A DNA stretch of 64,000 nt from Atopostipes sp963558565 (GTDB lineage: Bacteria; Bacillota; Bacilli; Lactobacillales; Carnobacteriaceae_A): positions 131,533 to 195,532 of the forward strand of contig CAUWGX010000005.1 of the NCBI GenBank assembly GCA_963558565.1, written 5' to 3'. The position numbers and the translations under genes are program-made. Shown piece after piece: positions 17,648 to 26,043 of this stretch (positions are counted from its first letter, which is position 1; the number at the start of each line of letters is the position of its first letter). The notes below the pieces were generated by a model, which saw only the letters and a list, made by a program, of their open reading frames with translations, was not told the DNA's origin and searched no databases.

Positions 17648-18019
17648 ATGTACGAAATAAAATTAAAACGCACCTATGATGAAGTAGAAAACGAAGATGG
17701 TTATCGTGTATTAGTCGATCGGATGTGGCCTCGAGGCATTAAAAAAGAAGATTTAGATTACGATGCTTGGGAAAAAGAAGTAGCACCTTCGACGGAAATT
17801 CGTAAAGAATTCGGGCACGATGAAGATAAATTCAATGATTTCCGTAAAAAATATCTGCATGAATTATCAGAAAATGATGCAGCGGATGACTTTGTTGAAG
17901 ATGTAAAAAAAGAATTACAAAAACAAAATGTCACACTGCTCTATGCAGCTAAAGACCGCGAAAACAATCAAGCGGTCGTTTTGAGAGAATGGCTCCGTCA
18001 TCATAAATTGGATCAATAG
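17648..18019 (+). CDS. DUF488 (YeaO-like) family protein
   Basis: A 123-residue protein of the DUF488 family. RVLVDRMWPRGIKKEDLDYD and LLYAAKDRENNQAVVLREWL are the family's two conserved blocks. No biochemical function is established. GAAGGGG lies 4-10 bases before the ATG. It has its own terminator and probably its own promoter (TATAAT at 17574-17579 with a poor -35). Confidence 0.85.
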   Translation: MYEIKLKRTYDEVENEDGYRVLVDRMWPRGIKKEDLDYDAWEKEVAPSTEIRKEFGHDEDKFNDFRKKYLHELSENDAADDFVEDVKKELQKQNVTLLYAAKDRENNQAVVLREWLRHHKLDQ

Positions 18020-18034
18020 AAGTTCATTTTTAAG

Positions 18035-18083
18035 AAACTCTCCTCATTTGCTGAGATGTTTAAGTGAGGGGAGTTTTATTTTT
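18035..18083 (+). terminator. Intrinsic terminator after the DUF488 gene
   Basis: Stem AAACTCTCCTCA / TGAGGGGAGTTTT with an 18-base loop and T-rich tail. Confidence 0.85.
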
Positions 18084-18114
18084 ATAATATTCATTAAAAG
18101 GAAGGACGAATAAA

Positions 18115-18618
18115 ATGCAAAAACAAACAGCCGCTGATTGGGTAAAGAAATTAGCTTTAGAACCTCATGTGGAAGGGGGCTATTTTCGTGAAGTGTATGA
18201 GAGTGACCAATCAACTAAAGCTATAGATGGAACGGATCGAAAACTATATACAAGTATTTATTTTTTACTCGAGCATTTGAATCCATCACATTTTCATCGT
18301 TTAACCGTCGATGAAATCTGGTATTTCCATGCAGGAGCACCATTAACTATTCATATGATTCACCCGAATGGCACTTATGAAACGGTGGAACTCGGAATAG
18401 ATTTACCGGAAGGCCCTCGCTTACAATATCGAGTCCCCGCTGGCGTTATTTTTGGTTCTTCAGTGGAAAGAGCGCAGGGCTTTTCAGTGGTGAGTTGTAT
18501 GTGTGGCCCTGGTTTTACTTATGAAGATTTTGAATTATTTTCAACCGCAGCATTACTAAAAGATTACCCTGAACATCAAGAAATTATCGAATATTTAACT
18601 CGAGATGCTGAAAATTGA
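18115..18618 (+). CDS. Cupin-fold DUF985 family protein
   Basis: 167 residues. LEPHVEGGYFREVYES is the DUF985 signature near the N-terminus, and SHFHRLTVDEIWYFHAGAPL is a cupin motif with two histidines and a glutamate in metal-binding spacing. The second half contains VPAGVIFGSSV and CMCGPGFTYEDFEL. Members are RmlC-like cupins of unknown reaction. AAAAGGAAGG precedes the ATG. It stands alone between terminators. Confidence 0.82.
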   Translation: MQKQTAADWVKKLALEPHVEGGYFREVYESDQSTKAIDGTDRKLYTSIYFLLEHLNPSHFHRLTVDEIWYFHAGAPLTIHMIHPNGTYETVELGIDLPEGPRLQYRVPAGVIFGSSVERAQGFSVVSCMCGPGFTYEDFELFSTAALLKDYPEHQEIIEYLTRDAEN

Positions 18619-18774
18619 TGGGGAAGTGCTCCAGTGGTAAGATAACCGGCTGATCGTTCCACGGTGCCGTTTTAGCAGGAAGATAAATGAATGAACGACG
18701 CATGGTGACTCAAAAAAGAACCCCTTGTATAAAAACAGAAAATATCTCGTTACTTTCTAGGTAATACAAAAATA

Positions 18775-18783
18775 TGCTACAAT
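18775..18783 (+). promoter_or_regulatory. Extended -10 promoter upstream of the K+/H+ antiporter leader
   Basis: TGCTACAAT, an extended -10. It would start a leader of about 190 bases before the antiporter ATG. No good -35 is visible. Confidence 0.5.
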
Positions 18784-18789
18784 ATATGA

Positions 18790-18925
18790 GGAAGAATAAA
18801 AGACCTTCAAATACATTCTCAAACGAATATCTAAAAAGCACTACATGCCAACCATGTTTAGTACTTTCACACTCTCACACGATACCTTAACAAACGACCA
18901 GATGCCATATTCGTTTTTATTCAAT
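18790..18925 (+). ncRNA. Candidate structured 5' leader of the K+/H+ antiporter
   Basis: Within the 360-base gap before the antiporter, AAACGAATAT (18821-18830) pairs perfectly with ATATTCGTTT (18907-18916), and a T-rich run follows. The enclosed ~76 bases hold an inner hairpin (CACTACATG with CATGTTTAGTA, about 18839-18863). The arrangement resembles an attenuating riboswitch, but it does not show the conserved core of the c-di-AMP (ydaO) class or any other class I recognise. The rest of the gap (18619-18770) shows nothing I can name. Confidence 0.4.
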
Positions 18926-18978
18926 TGTTGTATTTTCAGAAATAACTACAAATATTCACTCATTAGAAAGGGGTTTTT

Positions 18979-20601
18979 ATGAATTATTTAATTATTGGTT
19001 TTATATTCATTCTTGCACTGCTTGCGATTCGTTTTTCTAATAAGCATGGAGTGCCTGCGTTATTGTTGTTTATTGTGTTAGGAATGGGCTTTGGTGCCCT
19101 AGGCTTTGAATTTGAGAATTTCGTATTTGCGGACAATTTTGCTACGGTAGCTTTGATGGTGATTATGTTTTATGGTGGTTTTGGTACGAATTGGAGTATG
19201 GCGAAGCCGGTGGCGAAAGAATCGATTGTTCTTAGTTCCTTAGGGGTCGTCGTTACGGCTGTGGTTACCGGATTATTTACTCATTTTGTACTAGGCTTTG
19301 GCTTGTGGGAAGGACTGTTGATTGGTTCGGTTATCGGATCAACGGACTATGCGAGTGTCTCGAACATTTTACGTTCCAAAAACTTAAACCTTAAGTACAA
19401 CACAGCTTCCTTACTTGAATTAGAGAGTGGTTCCAACGACCCGGCCGCCTATACGATGACGATGGTCTTTTTATCGGTCATTATTGGTTCAGATGTTTCT
19501 GTTCCATTATTAATCTTATCTCAAATAGCGTTTGGAATTGGAATTGGGGCTGTTTTTGCCTTTGTTATGGGGAAATTGCTAACGAATGTGACCTTTGAAG
19601 CAGATGGCCTCTATGCCGTCTTTATGGCTGCTGCTATGCTGATTACTTATGGCGCGGCAGATTTTCTAGGAGGTAATGGTTTCTTAGCCATCTATATTCT
19701 AGGTATTTATCTCGGTAATTTAGAGTTTAAAGGGAAACGAGATATTATCTTTTTCTATGATGGTTTTACAGAAATTATGCAGATTGGTCTCTTTTTCATC
19801 TTAGGGCTATTGTCTGACTTTACAAGTTTTATTCAGACATTCCCGATTGCTTTAGCCATCATGCTATTCTTAACGCTTATCGCTCGTCCGGTAGCTGTTT
19901 ATGGCTTGATGTTACCGTTCAATTTGAAGAGAAATCAATTGAATTTAATTTCCTTAGCTGGAATTCGTGGGGCTGCAGCGATCGCTTTTGCGATTATGGC
20001 GGTTAACAGTGGAGCGGATATTTCAGTGGATATTTATCATATTGTATTTGGGGTTTGTTTGCTTTCGGCGTTACTTCAAGGTTCTATCATGCCTTATGCT
20101 GCTGATCGTTGGGATATGTTAGATCCTAATGACACGGTGTTAAAGACGTTTAATTATTATCAAAGTAAAGCTGAAATTGGATTCTTAGAAACAAAAATTT
20201 ATCCAGACAGTGCCTTAATTGGTCGAAAAGTAAAAGATCTAAACCTGACCTTTGACTTTATTGTCGCGAAAATTGAACGTGGCGGGAAAACAGTTGTGCC
20301 TAGAGGTCATACTATCCTAGAAGAAAATGATATCGTGATCCTCGGTGGCGAAAGACATTTTGACCAAAGTGGACAAGAACTAATTGAAACGATTATTCCA
20401 AAAGGTCATGAATGGGAGAACCAGCAAATTAAAGATTTGAAGTTGCCTTCTAATCGTCTCATTATTATGATTCAACGGGACACACATAATATTATCGTTC
20501 CTGTAGGTGATACAAAAATTTTGAAGGGCGATCGAGTGATTTTGATTAAAGTAGAACATGATTTAGCGTTCCCACGAGTGGACGAAGAGGAAGAAGAATA
20601 A
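18979..20601 (+). CDS. Potassium/proton antiporter (CPA1/NhaP2-CvrA type) with two RCK_C domains
   Basis: Residues ~1-385 form a CPA-type antiporter with about 12 membrane segments, including ESGSNDPAAYTMTMVFLSV, where the ND pair is the ion-binding site, and IRGAAAIAFAIMA. Two RCK_C (TrkA_C) domains follow (about 395-470 and 470-535), each with a (D/V)-I-V-I-L-type strand after a glycine turn. In Gram-positive relatives such as S. aureus CpaA the RCK_C domain binds c-di-AMP and gates the exchanger, so this protein probably exports K+ under c-di-AMP control. AAAGGGG precedes the ATG. The leader may add transcriptional control. Confidence 0.88.
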   Translation: MNYLIIGFIFILALLAIRFSNKHGVPALLLFIVLGMGFGALGFEFENFVFADNFATVALMVIMFYGGFGTNWSMAKPVAKESIVLSSLGVVVTAVVTGLFTHFVLGFGLWEGLLIGSVIGSTDYASVSNILRSKNLNLKYNTASLLELESGSNDPAAYTMTMVFLSVIIGSDVSVPLLILSQIAFGIGIGAVFAFVMGKLLTNVTFEADGLYAVFMAAAMLITYGAADFLGGNGFLAIYILGIYLGNLEFKGKRDIIFFYDGFTEIMQIGLFFILGLLSDFTSFIQTFPIALAIMLFLTLIARPVAVYGLMLPFNLKRNQLNLISLAGIRGAAAIAFAIMAVNSGADISVDIYHIVFGVCLLSALLQGSIMPYAADRWDMLDPNDTVLKTFNYYQSKAEIGFLETKIYPDSALIGRKVKDLNLTFDFIVAKIERGGKTVVPRGHTILEENDIVILGGERHFDQSGQELIETIIPKGHEWENQQIKDLKLPSNRLIIMIQRDTHNIIVPVGDTKILKGDRVILIKVEHDLAFPRVDEEEEE

Positions 20602-20623
20602 AAAATAGATAGAATAGAAAAGG

Positions 20624-20653
20624 AAGCAGAAGTCGTTAGGACTTCTGCTTTTT
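20624..20653 (+). terminator. Intrinsic terminator after the antiporter
   Basis: Perfect 11-bp stem AAGCAGAAGTC / GACTTCTGCTT, 5-base loop, T tail. Confidence 0.95.
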
Positions 20654-20736
20654 AAATGCTTGTTTATCAAACATTTATTGCTATCTTTTACGCGCTGACT
20701 TAAAATGAGAGTGCTGAAATCATAGAGGAGGCAATT

Positions 20737-21501
20737 ATGAATAATCATTTAAATTTAAATGTTTTACAAGATTATGTGGATATGTTTGGTGGCCAGTTTG
20801 AATTGAAAGTTCAATGGCATAAAGGAGAGCTTTCTATTGAGCAAGATCAAAAGGGAGCAGGCGGACTGATTCGCTTCACTCAAATGCCCTTAACATCGAA
20901 TACGGAAAAAGAATTAAAAGAAGCTGTTTTACAATATATGCCTGGCATTCATAAAATTTTGGTGAATAATACGCTGGAAGTGACGCAAAAAGTGACAGAA
21001 CCGAATAAGATTGGAATGAATAATAAGTTTGGTCAGGCGATGGATTTTGAAATCACTTTGTTTTCTAATCGGCCAGCCGTCGTTAAACCTTTTACTTATT
21101 TTGGGATTCAACGTCTGGAGCATGACCATACTTATATGCGTGCGTTATTTACGACAAATCCTTATTTTGCAGTAGTCTTTAATGGTATCCGCATCGTTCC
21201 TTATGAACGGGATATCGAAGAGCTGGGTGAGAAAGTCATTCAAGCGGTCAAAGCATTTGCGAAAAAGAAAATGAAGTCAGCGACAGCAGAGGAAAGTGAA
21301 CTGCAATTTAAAGTGGAAAAAGCTTTTGAAATCACTTTTTACTTAGGCAAAGAGAACGTGACTGAAGACATTCAACGCCTGTTGCACAAGAAAAAAGAAA
21401 ACCAAACGACGTTAGATGAATTTGGGTTCATTGCCTATATCACCTATTATAAATTATTTAATGGCGAGTTAAATCAGCGTGTACCGTTAAATCAATTATA
21501 A
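20737..21501 (+). CDS. Conserved hypothetical protein, function not recognised
   Basis: I do not recognise this 254-residue protein. It is soluble, mixed alpha/beta, without signal peptide or membrane segments. The middle (about residues 95-170) is rich in aromatic residues (FTYFGIQRLEHDHTYMRALF, NPYFAVVFNGIRIVPYERD), and a lysine-rich helix AKKKMKSATAEESEL leads to a helical C-terminus. Codon use and RBS (GAGGAGG) are those of an ordinary chromosomal gene. It is a single-gene unit between two terminators. Confidence 0.7.
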   Translation: MNNHLNLNVLQDYVDMFGGQFELKVQWHKGELSIEQDQKGAGGLIRFTQMPLTSNTEKELKEAVLQYMPGIHKILVNNTLEVTQKVTEPNKIGMNNKFGQAMDFEITLFSNRPAVVKPFTYFGIQRLEHDHTYMRALFTTNPYFAVVFNGIRIVPYERDIEELGEKVIQAVKAFAKKKMKSATAEESELQFKVEKAFEITFYLGKENVTEDIQRLLHKKKENQTTLDEFGFIAYITYYKLFNGELNQRVPLNQL

Positions 21502-21507
21502 AATAAA

Positions 21508-21555
21508 AAACCCTTCAGAAGTTAGAGTTCATCTAACCACTGAAGGGTTTGTTTT
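21508..21555. terminator. Convergent bidirectional terminator
   Basis: AAACCCTTCAG / CTGAAGGGTTT stem with an inner TTAG/CTAA stem; A- and T-runs on either side serve the hypothetical gene (+) and the cold-shock gene (-). Confidence 0.9.
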
Positions 21556-21564
21556 ATCGGTTTA

Positions 21565-21765
21565 TTAAGCTTTATGGATGTTTGTTGCTTGTGGTCCACG
21601 GTCGCCTTGTTCAATATCAAAAGTAACGTTTTCGCCGTCTTCTAATGTTTTGAACCCGTCTGCTTGGATTGCTGAGAAGTGTGCGAATAAATCTTCGCCG
21701 TTTTCTTGTTCAATAAATCCAAAACCTTTATCTGCGTTAAACCATTTCACTGTACCTTTATTCAT
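21565..21765 (-). CDS. csp: Cold-shock protein (CspA family)
   Basis: A 66-residue single cold-shock domain. The RNA-binding motifs RNP1 (KGFGFIEQ) and RNP2 (DLFAHFSAI) are intact, as is GTVKWFN at the N-terminus. It binds single-stranded nucleic acid and acts as an RNA chaperone. GGAGG lies before the ATG. A leader of about 120 bases precedes it, as is typical for cold-induced csp mRNAs. Confidence 0.97.
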   Translation of the reverse strand: MNKGTVKWFNADKGFGFIEQENGEDLFAHFSAIQADGFKTLEDGENVTFDIEQGDRGPQATNIHKA

Positions 21766-21887
21766 TATTAAATTCCTCCATGTGCTTTTTGCACTTTTTT
21801 TGTAATATTTTTCGTCTCAAAATAAAAAGGGAATTTAAACAAATGATGAATAAAACTACCTATTAATTTCTTAAGAAATTTACCACA
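21766..21887 (-). promoter_or_regulatory. Long 5' untranslated leader of the cold-shock gene
   Basis: About 120 AT-rich bases between the predicted transcription start and the csp ATG. Long leaders that refold at low temperature are known for csp genes; that this one does so is inference. Confidence 0.55.
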
Positions 21888-21893
21888 AAGAGA

Positions 21894-21922
21894 AGTATAC
21901 GTCTTAATGGAGAGAATGTAAA
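21894..21922 (-). promoter_or_regulatory. Promoter of the cold-shock gene
   Basis: On the minus strand TTTACA (21922-21917) and TATACT (21899-21894) are separated by 17 bases, a near-consensus housekeeping promoter. Confidence 0.75.
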
Positions 21923-21986
21923 GCGAAACTTGAAAATACTTTATCTTTTCTCATTAATAAATGATAATGTCTTAAAAAAGCCGAAG

Positions 21987-22018
21987 AAAAAAGCCCATCT
22001 AAAATAGATGAGCTTTAA
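21987..22018 (-). terminator. Intrinsic terminator after the deaminase gene
   Basis: Minus-strand stem AAAGCTCATCT / AGATGGGCTTT with a 5-base loop, then T-rich sequence. Confidence 0.8.
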
Positions 22019-22026
22019 AAGATCGT

Positions 22027-22503
22027 TTATTTTTGATTGGCTTTGACGTGAAGTTGACGGACTTTTTCCGCAAATTCCTCATCGGGTCCATCAACCTCCG
22101 CATTTTGAATCACTTCTTGAATTGAAAGGTTTTTAACGGCAGAAGGTTCAACACCTAATTCTTGGTGCCATTCCGCAAGTTGAGCGGAGGAGCTCGCATA
22201 GACAATGCGGCCTAAACCAACCCAACCATGGGCTGCTGAACACATCGGACAATGCTCACCCGAAGTGTAGACCGTGGCTTTGGCACGTTCTTCTGGAGTG
22301 ATATGATTGGCTGCCCAGCGTGCAATCGCAAATTCAGGATGTTGGGTATGGTCGCCACCTGAAACATGGTTATGGTCTTCAAAGAGAATTTCGCCAGCTT
22401 CAGAGACTAAAATAGAACCAAAAGGCTCATCTCCTTTTTCCAGCGCTTGTTCAGCTAGTTCAACACAACGTTCTAAATACTTTCGATCTTTTTCATCTAA
22501 CAT
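22027..22503 (-). CDS. Cytidine/deoxycytidylate-family nucleoside deaminase
   Basis: 158 residues. The zinc site is seen as HPEFAIARWAA (His and catalytic Glu) and GEHCPMCSAAHGW (PCxxC-type cysteine pair). The layout with WHQELG and the C-terminal VDGPDEEFAEKVRQLH is closest to guanine-deaminase-like and tRNA-adenosine-deaminase-like members that act on free bases. The exact base is not determined. AGGAGG precedes the ATG. It lies 23 bases after the MFS gene, so the two form an operon in which the transporter might bring in the deaminase's substrate. Confidence 0.85.
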   Translation of the reverse strand: MLDEKDRKYLERCVELAEQALEKGDEPFGSILVSEAGEILFEDHNHVSGGDHTQHPEFAIARWAANHITPEERAKATVYTSGEHCPMCSAAHGWVGLGRIVYASSSAQLAEWHQELGVEPSAVKNLSIQEVIQNAEVDGPDEEFAEKVRQLHVKANQK

Positions 22504-22526
22504 AAAAATCCTCCTATAATAATGAT

Positions 22527-23765
22527 TTAAATATATTTTTCAGAATTTTTATAAGCGGTAATCCACGATACAGCCGTTAAGATGGTCAACACCATAATAA
22601 CCATCCATGAATAATTATAAGAACCTGTTAAATCAGCAATTCCCGCAGCAAATAAGGAACCGACTGTCATACCGAATTGAACCCCGCTCATGACATAACC
22701 GTAAGCTTTTGCGTATTGTTCATTCGAATAAATCGCGGAAGTGATAAGAGGCGGCAGGACAGTCCCAATCGCATTTCCCATCCCAAACAATACAGCCATA
22801 ATGAAGGCAATGATCAGATTTCCAGAAAAGAGCATGAGGAAGTAAGAGATCGCTAATAAAGTACAAGCAAAAAGAGTACTTGAAATAATACCATACAAGT
22901 CATTAATCTGACCTAATACGAGTTTACCCACAATTCCTACGGCAGAGTAAACGGAAATGATTGTAGCAGCGGTTGCGGCCCCGTGCATATTGCTTAACAC
23001 TGGTGGAAATTGGCCGAGACCTGCGTTATTGCCGATACCGACTAAAACAGCACCACCGACGAGTAAGAGAAAGAAAGGTTTCGTCACTGTGTCAGCAAAA
23101 GACATGTCAACCGCTTGCGCTTGTTCTTTTCCGCCCGACTGTTTGTCTAAGTTCATTTCATTCCCGTAAGGTTTTAAATTCATCTCTTCTGGTTTAACTT
23201 TAATTAAAAACCAAATAATAGGCAAGACAATGATCAGCATTAAAGCACCATAAATCATGTAAGACTGGCGCCAACCGATATTGTTAATGATGTAAGTAAC
23301 GAGTTGACTAAAAATAACGCCTCCGACACCTAAGCCAGTTAAAGCAAGACTTAATGCCAGACCGCGTTTATTGACGAACCAGTTATTAATTAAAATACTT
23401 GTAGGAATAATCGTCGTACTTAAATAACCATAACCTACTAAGAAAGATAAAGCATAGAAAACGTAAATATTCGTCGTAAAGCCATAACCAATATAAGCGA
23501 GGGCATAAATAAACAGACTTATAATATACGTTCGTTTAAAGTTTCCTGAGGTCAATTGTTTTGAAACGAAGGGGGATAAAAAGATCCCGACCCCTAATAC
23601 TAAAGAGTTACTAATCGCAAATTGGCTGTTCGTAATTCCGAATTCTGCTACAATAGGGGCTTGATAAATATTCGCCACCGCAACTGTAGCGGGACCAAGC
23701 ACTGCTAAAATTATAGCGGCTCCTAATACGATCCACCAACCATAAAACATTTTTGAATTTTTCAT
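22527..23765 (-). CDS. MFS transporter of the oxalate/formate antiporter (OFA) family
   Basis: 412 residues with 12 predicted membrane segments. The OFA-type start KMFYGWWIVLGAAIILAVLGP, the loop after TM6 and the symmetric second half (FGMGNAIGTVLPPLITSAIY) support the family. OFA members exchange organic anions, and the substrate here is unknown. AAGGAG precedes the ATG. It is the first gene of a two-gene unit with the deaminase. Its upstream 465-base gap (23766-24230) contains a 42-bp repeat array and the terminator of a decayed gene and no other gene. Confidence 0.8.
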   Translation of the reverse strand: MKNSKMFYGWWIVLGAAIILAVLGPATVAVANIYQAPIVAEFGITNSQFAISNSLVLGVGIFLSPFVSKQLTSGNFKRTYIISLFIYALAYIGYGFTTNIYVFYALSFLVGYGYLSTTIIPTSILINNWFVNKRGLALSLALTGLGVGGVIFSQLVTYIINNIGWRQSYMIYGALMLIIVLPIIWFLIKVKPEEMNLKPYGNEMNLDKQSGGKEQAQAVDMSFADTVTKPFFLLLVGGAVLVGIGNNAGLGQFPPVLSNMHGAATAATIISVYSAVGIVGKLVLGQINDLYGIISSTLFACTLLAISYFLMLFSGNLIIAFIMAVLFGMGNAIGTVLPPLITSAIYSNEQYAKAYGYVMSGVQFGMTVGSLFAAGIADLTGSYNYSWMVIMVLTILTAVSWITAYKNSEKYI

Positions 23766-24029
23766 ATTTTTTCTCCTTATTGATATTTATTACGTGAAGT
23801 TGTCTGGATATCCCTTCTTTCGCGATAAAATTGTAAATATTCTTGGTGACTTTATGATAGAGACGGCCTCACAAATGCTATTTTATAAAGAGGATTTGTA
23901 TACATTACAAATACTGCTCATCGATTTTAGCATTTTGGTCATATAAAGCAAGAAGGGACAGCGTTTCATCAGTATTAATTTAATTGTTTTTAGTAAAAGA
24001 ATGGATCAGGGGGCTTATAGGAAAAAAGG

Positions 24030-24111
24030 GCACATCTAAATGAAAGCCGAAACGGTAACGATGAGAGGAGATCCTGCGTAAACGAAAGTCGGAAACGTAA
24101 CGATGCGCCTC
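24030..24111 (-). repeat. 42-bp tandem repeat array 1 (two units)
   Basis: Read on the minus strand, two copies are spaced exactly 42 bases apart (core starts at 24099 and 24057). The first reads TACGTTTCCGACTTTCGTTT and the second TACCGTTTCGGCTTTCATTT. They match the cores of arrays 2 and 3. The array starts about 50 bases 3' of the terminator of the DUF898 pseudogene, in the same orientation. Confidence 0.7.
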
Positions 24112-24162
24112 CTTTGACTACAAAAATCAACCCAATCCTTATGACCAATTATAAGCAAATGA

Positions 24163-24210
24163 AAAAAGTAGTTAAAACCATGAGACGTCTCATACTTTTA
24201 GCTACTTTTA
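24163..24210 (-). terminator. Intrinsic terminator of the DUF898 pseudogene
   Basis: On the minus strand AAAAGTAGCTAAAA pairs with TTTTAACTACTTTT around a perfect ATGAGACGTCTCAT palindrome, followed by T residues. The outer arms resemble those of the hairpin at 29449-29498. Confidence 0.8.
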
Positions 24211-24230
24211 TTCTAATTGATTCCCCAAAA

Positions 24231-24559
24231 TTAGAAATCGTAAAAATCATCGATGAATGTTGTGTGGCGTGCTTTCCAATCTAATCATTTAATATGGACC
24301 CAAAAGCCATAGATACCAAGAGTGATAAGCGTTAGGAACCACCATTTGATCCATTGGCCAAATAAACCCCAGCCTGTGCCCCGTCGATAATGGTGTGATT
24401 GATTTCCCAACGGTATATATTAACGATAGCCCAAGGGTAAGCAAGCCCTAATGTAAAAACAGTAATCAATGCACCAAAAATAACCCATCCTATGTAGCCC
24501 AATAGCCCACCGTCAAAATGTGACCTTTGTTCTGAGCGTCTATGTTGTCGTGAATTCAT
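24231..24559 (-). pseudogene. Decayed DUF898-family membrane protein gene
   Basis: The first frame from ATG 24559 (RBS AAGGAGG) gives a DUF898 first half: FDGGLLGYIGWVIFGALITV, YPWAIVNIYRWE and HTIIDG. It then runs out of frame and would stop at 24332. In the neighbouring frame the family continues as GTGWGLFGQWIKWWFLTLIT and LGIYGFWVHIK, reaches an in-frame TGA (24285-24287), and goes on as LDWKARHTTFIDDFYDF to a TAA at 24231. Two lesions are therefore visible: a short deletion or frameshift after IDG that removed the usual RRLxF segment, and a nonsense codon. The RBS and terminator are still intact. Confidence 0.82.
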
Positions 24560-24652
24560 TCTGCGCCTCCTTCGATTGCTTGTATGACTTAAAGAATACT
24601 TTAAATAGTATAGCATAAGTACGAAAGGAGGGAAGGTTCAGAATCCATAAAA

Positions 24653-24678
24653 AAACAGATAGAAATTTCTATCTGTTT
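24653..24678 (-). terminator. Intrinsic terminator after the pseudouridine synthase gene
   Basis: Perfect 26-base palindrome (AAACAGATAGAAA and its complement) with seven T residues on the minus strand. Confidence 0.9.
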
Positions 24679-24684
24679 CTGTTG

Positions 24685-25572
24685 TTATTTTATTTGTTGG
24701 GTGAATGAATCGGGCGCTTTTACGGTGTAGCGGACAAGTTTATCGGTTAAGGGATGGATAAAAGCTAAGGTGGTCGCATGAAGCCCTAAGCGACGAATAG
24801 GATTTTTAGTGGATCCATATTTTTTATCACCGACTACAGGATGTTCGATGTCTTGCATATGAACACGGATTTGATTTTTTCGGCCGGTTTCAAGTTCGAC
24901 TTCCAAGAGCGAATAAGCAGCATTGCCCGCTAATTTTTTATAATGGGTCACGGCGTGTTTCCCTTGTTTTGGGTCGGAAGTGGAATAAACTTTCAGAGCT
25001 TTATTTTCTTTCAAATAAGAAGAAATCGTATCTTCTTCTTCAGCCACTGCACCTTCGACTAATGCAGTGTATGTTCGTTCTTTGACGACTTCATGCCAAT
25101 TCTTTTGTAGTTTTTCTTTAGCGGCTTCTGTTTTAGCATAGATCATGACGCCTGAAGTTTCACGGTCGAGACGGTGGACGATGAAAATACGATTGTTTCG
25201 GTTTTCCTTTTTGACATAATCTGTTAATTGTTGGTAAGCATCGGGCTCTTTTGACCGTCCAGCGGTCATCGACAACACACCCGCGTCTTTATTGATGACA
25301 ATAATCGCTTCATCTTCATGTAAAATGGTCACGCCTGTTAAGGCAGATAATCGCAGAGAAGCTTCATTGCTGAGGATATTCACGTTTTGTCCAGGGACGA
25401 GTGGGTGGTTGTGTTGTGTAATGGTGTAGCCATCAACGCTCACTTGTCCTCGCGTCAAAATAGATTTTACCGCATTTCGACTTTTATGGTGTAAGGTTTT
25501 TAGTAAAAAAGGTAATAAATCAATCGTTTCTTCCACTTGATAAGATGAAATACCATTCTTCATAAAACTCAC
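24685..25572 (-). CDS. RluA/RluD-family pseudouridine synthase
   Basis: 295 residues with an N-terminal S4-like RNA-binding part (about 25-80, SVDGYTITQHNHPLVPGQNV). The catalytic domain contains IFIVHRLDRETSGVMIYAKT, in which HRLDRETSG holds the catalytic aspartate, and later GRKNQIRVHMQDIEHPVVGD. It isomerises uridine in rRNA or tRNA; the site cannot be assigned. The GTG at 25572 is used here, but the ATG 9 bases downstream is an equally possible start and neither has a strong RBS. It is monocistronic. Confidence 0.9.
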   Translation of the reverse strand: MSFMKNGISSYQVEETIDLLPFLLKTLHHKSRNAVKSILTRGQVSVDGYTITQHNHPLVPGQNVNILSNEASLRLSALTGVTILHEDEAIIVINKDAGVLSMTAGRSKEPDAYQQLTDYVKKENRNNRIFIVHRLDRETSGVMIYAKTEAAKEKLQKNWHEVVKERTYTALVEGAVAEEEDTISSYLKENKALKVYSTSDPKQGKHAVTHYKKLAGNAAYSLLEVELETGRKNQIRVHMQDIEHPVVGDKKYGSTKNPIRRLGLHATTLAFIHPLTDKLVRYTVKAPDSFTQQIK

Positions 25573-25636
25573 TCACTTTCTTGATTCTTTCCTTTAGTGT
25601 AGCATGAACGAGCTTTTGTTTAACCCTCCAACCAAC

Positions 25637-25665
25637 AAAAAACTTCCCCTCTCAGGGAAGTTTTT
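25637..25665 (-). terminator. Intrinsic terminator of the mannose PTS operon
   Basis: Stem AAAAACTTCCC / GGGAAGTTTTT with a 6-base loop just after the DUF956 gene. Confidence 0.85.
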
Positions 25666-25671
25666 GCTTCG

Positions 25672-26040
25672 TTATTTTTTATGTCGTTTAAAAACTTGTG
25701 CTAAGTTACTTTGATTGCGGACGAATTGTTCTCTGTGTAAGTATTTGCGCATTTTTTTCAACGTTTCTTTTGCATCACTTACAATAAATTCTAGTAATTG
25801 ATCTTCATTTGTTTCAATAAAGAAACCTCGAACGTAGCGTCCACCAAAGAACATTTGAACCCGAACTTCGACCACTGATTGCCAAGGAATTTGAATAAAA
25901 CCAGGACTGTTTTCTCCTCGAAATTCAATCCCATTATTGCCAATAAAGATAAGTCCTGGTTTGGGACTGAGTGGATTAAGTTTCGAATTAGCTCTTGTCA
26001 TAAAGTCTAATTCGTTGTTTAACATCTTTTCATCCATCAT
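25672..26040 (-). CDS. DUF956 (ManO-like) protein of the mannose PTS operon
   Basis: 122 residues. The DUF956 pattern is clear: FMTRANSKLNPLSPKPGLIF, IPWQSVVEVRVQMFFGG, RGFFIETNEDQLLEFIVSDA. Members are encoded after manLMN in Lactobacillales and Listeria and are thought to modulate mannose-PTS expression or activity. It begins 3 bases after manN, so it is translationally coupled. The C-terminus is basic. Confidence 0.9.
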   Translation of the reverse strand: MMDEKMLNNELDFMTRANSKLNPLSPKPGLIFIGNNGIEFRGENSPGFIQIPWQSVVEVRVQMFFGGRYVRGFFIETNEDQLLEFIVSDAKETLKKMRKYLHREQFVRNQSNLAQVFKRHKK

Positions 26041-26043
26041 TGT

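Noticed and set aside
18790..18925. c-di-AMP (ydaO-type) riboswitch
   Set aside because: The conserved core of that class is not present. Kept only as an unclassified structured leader.
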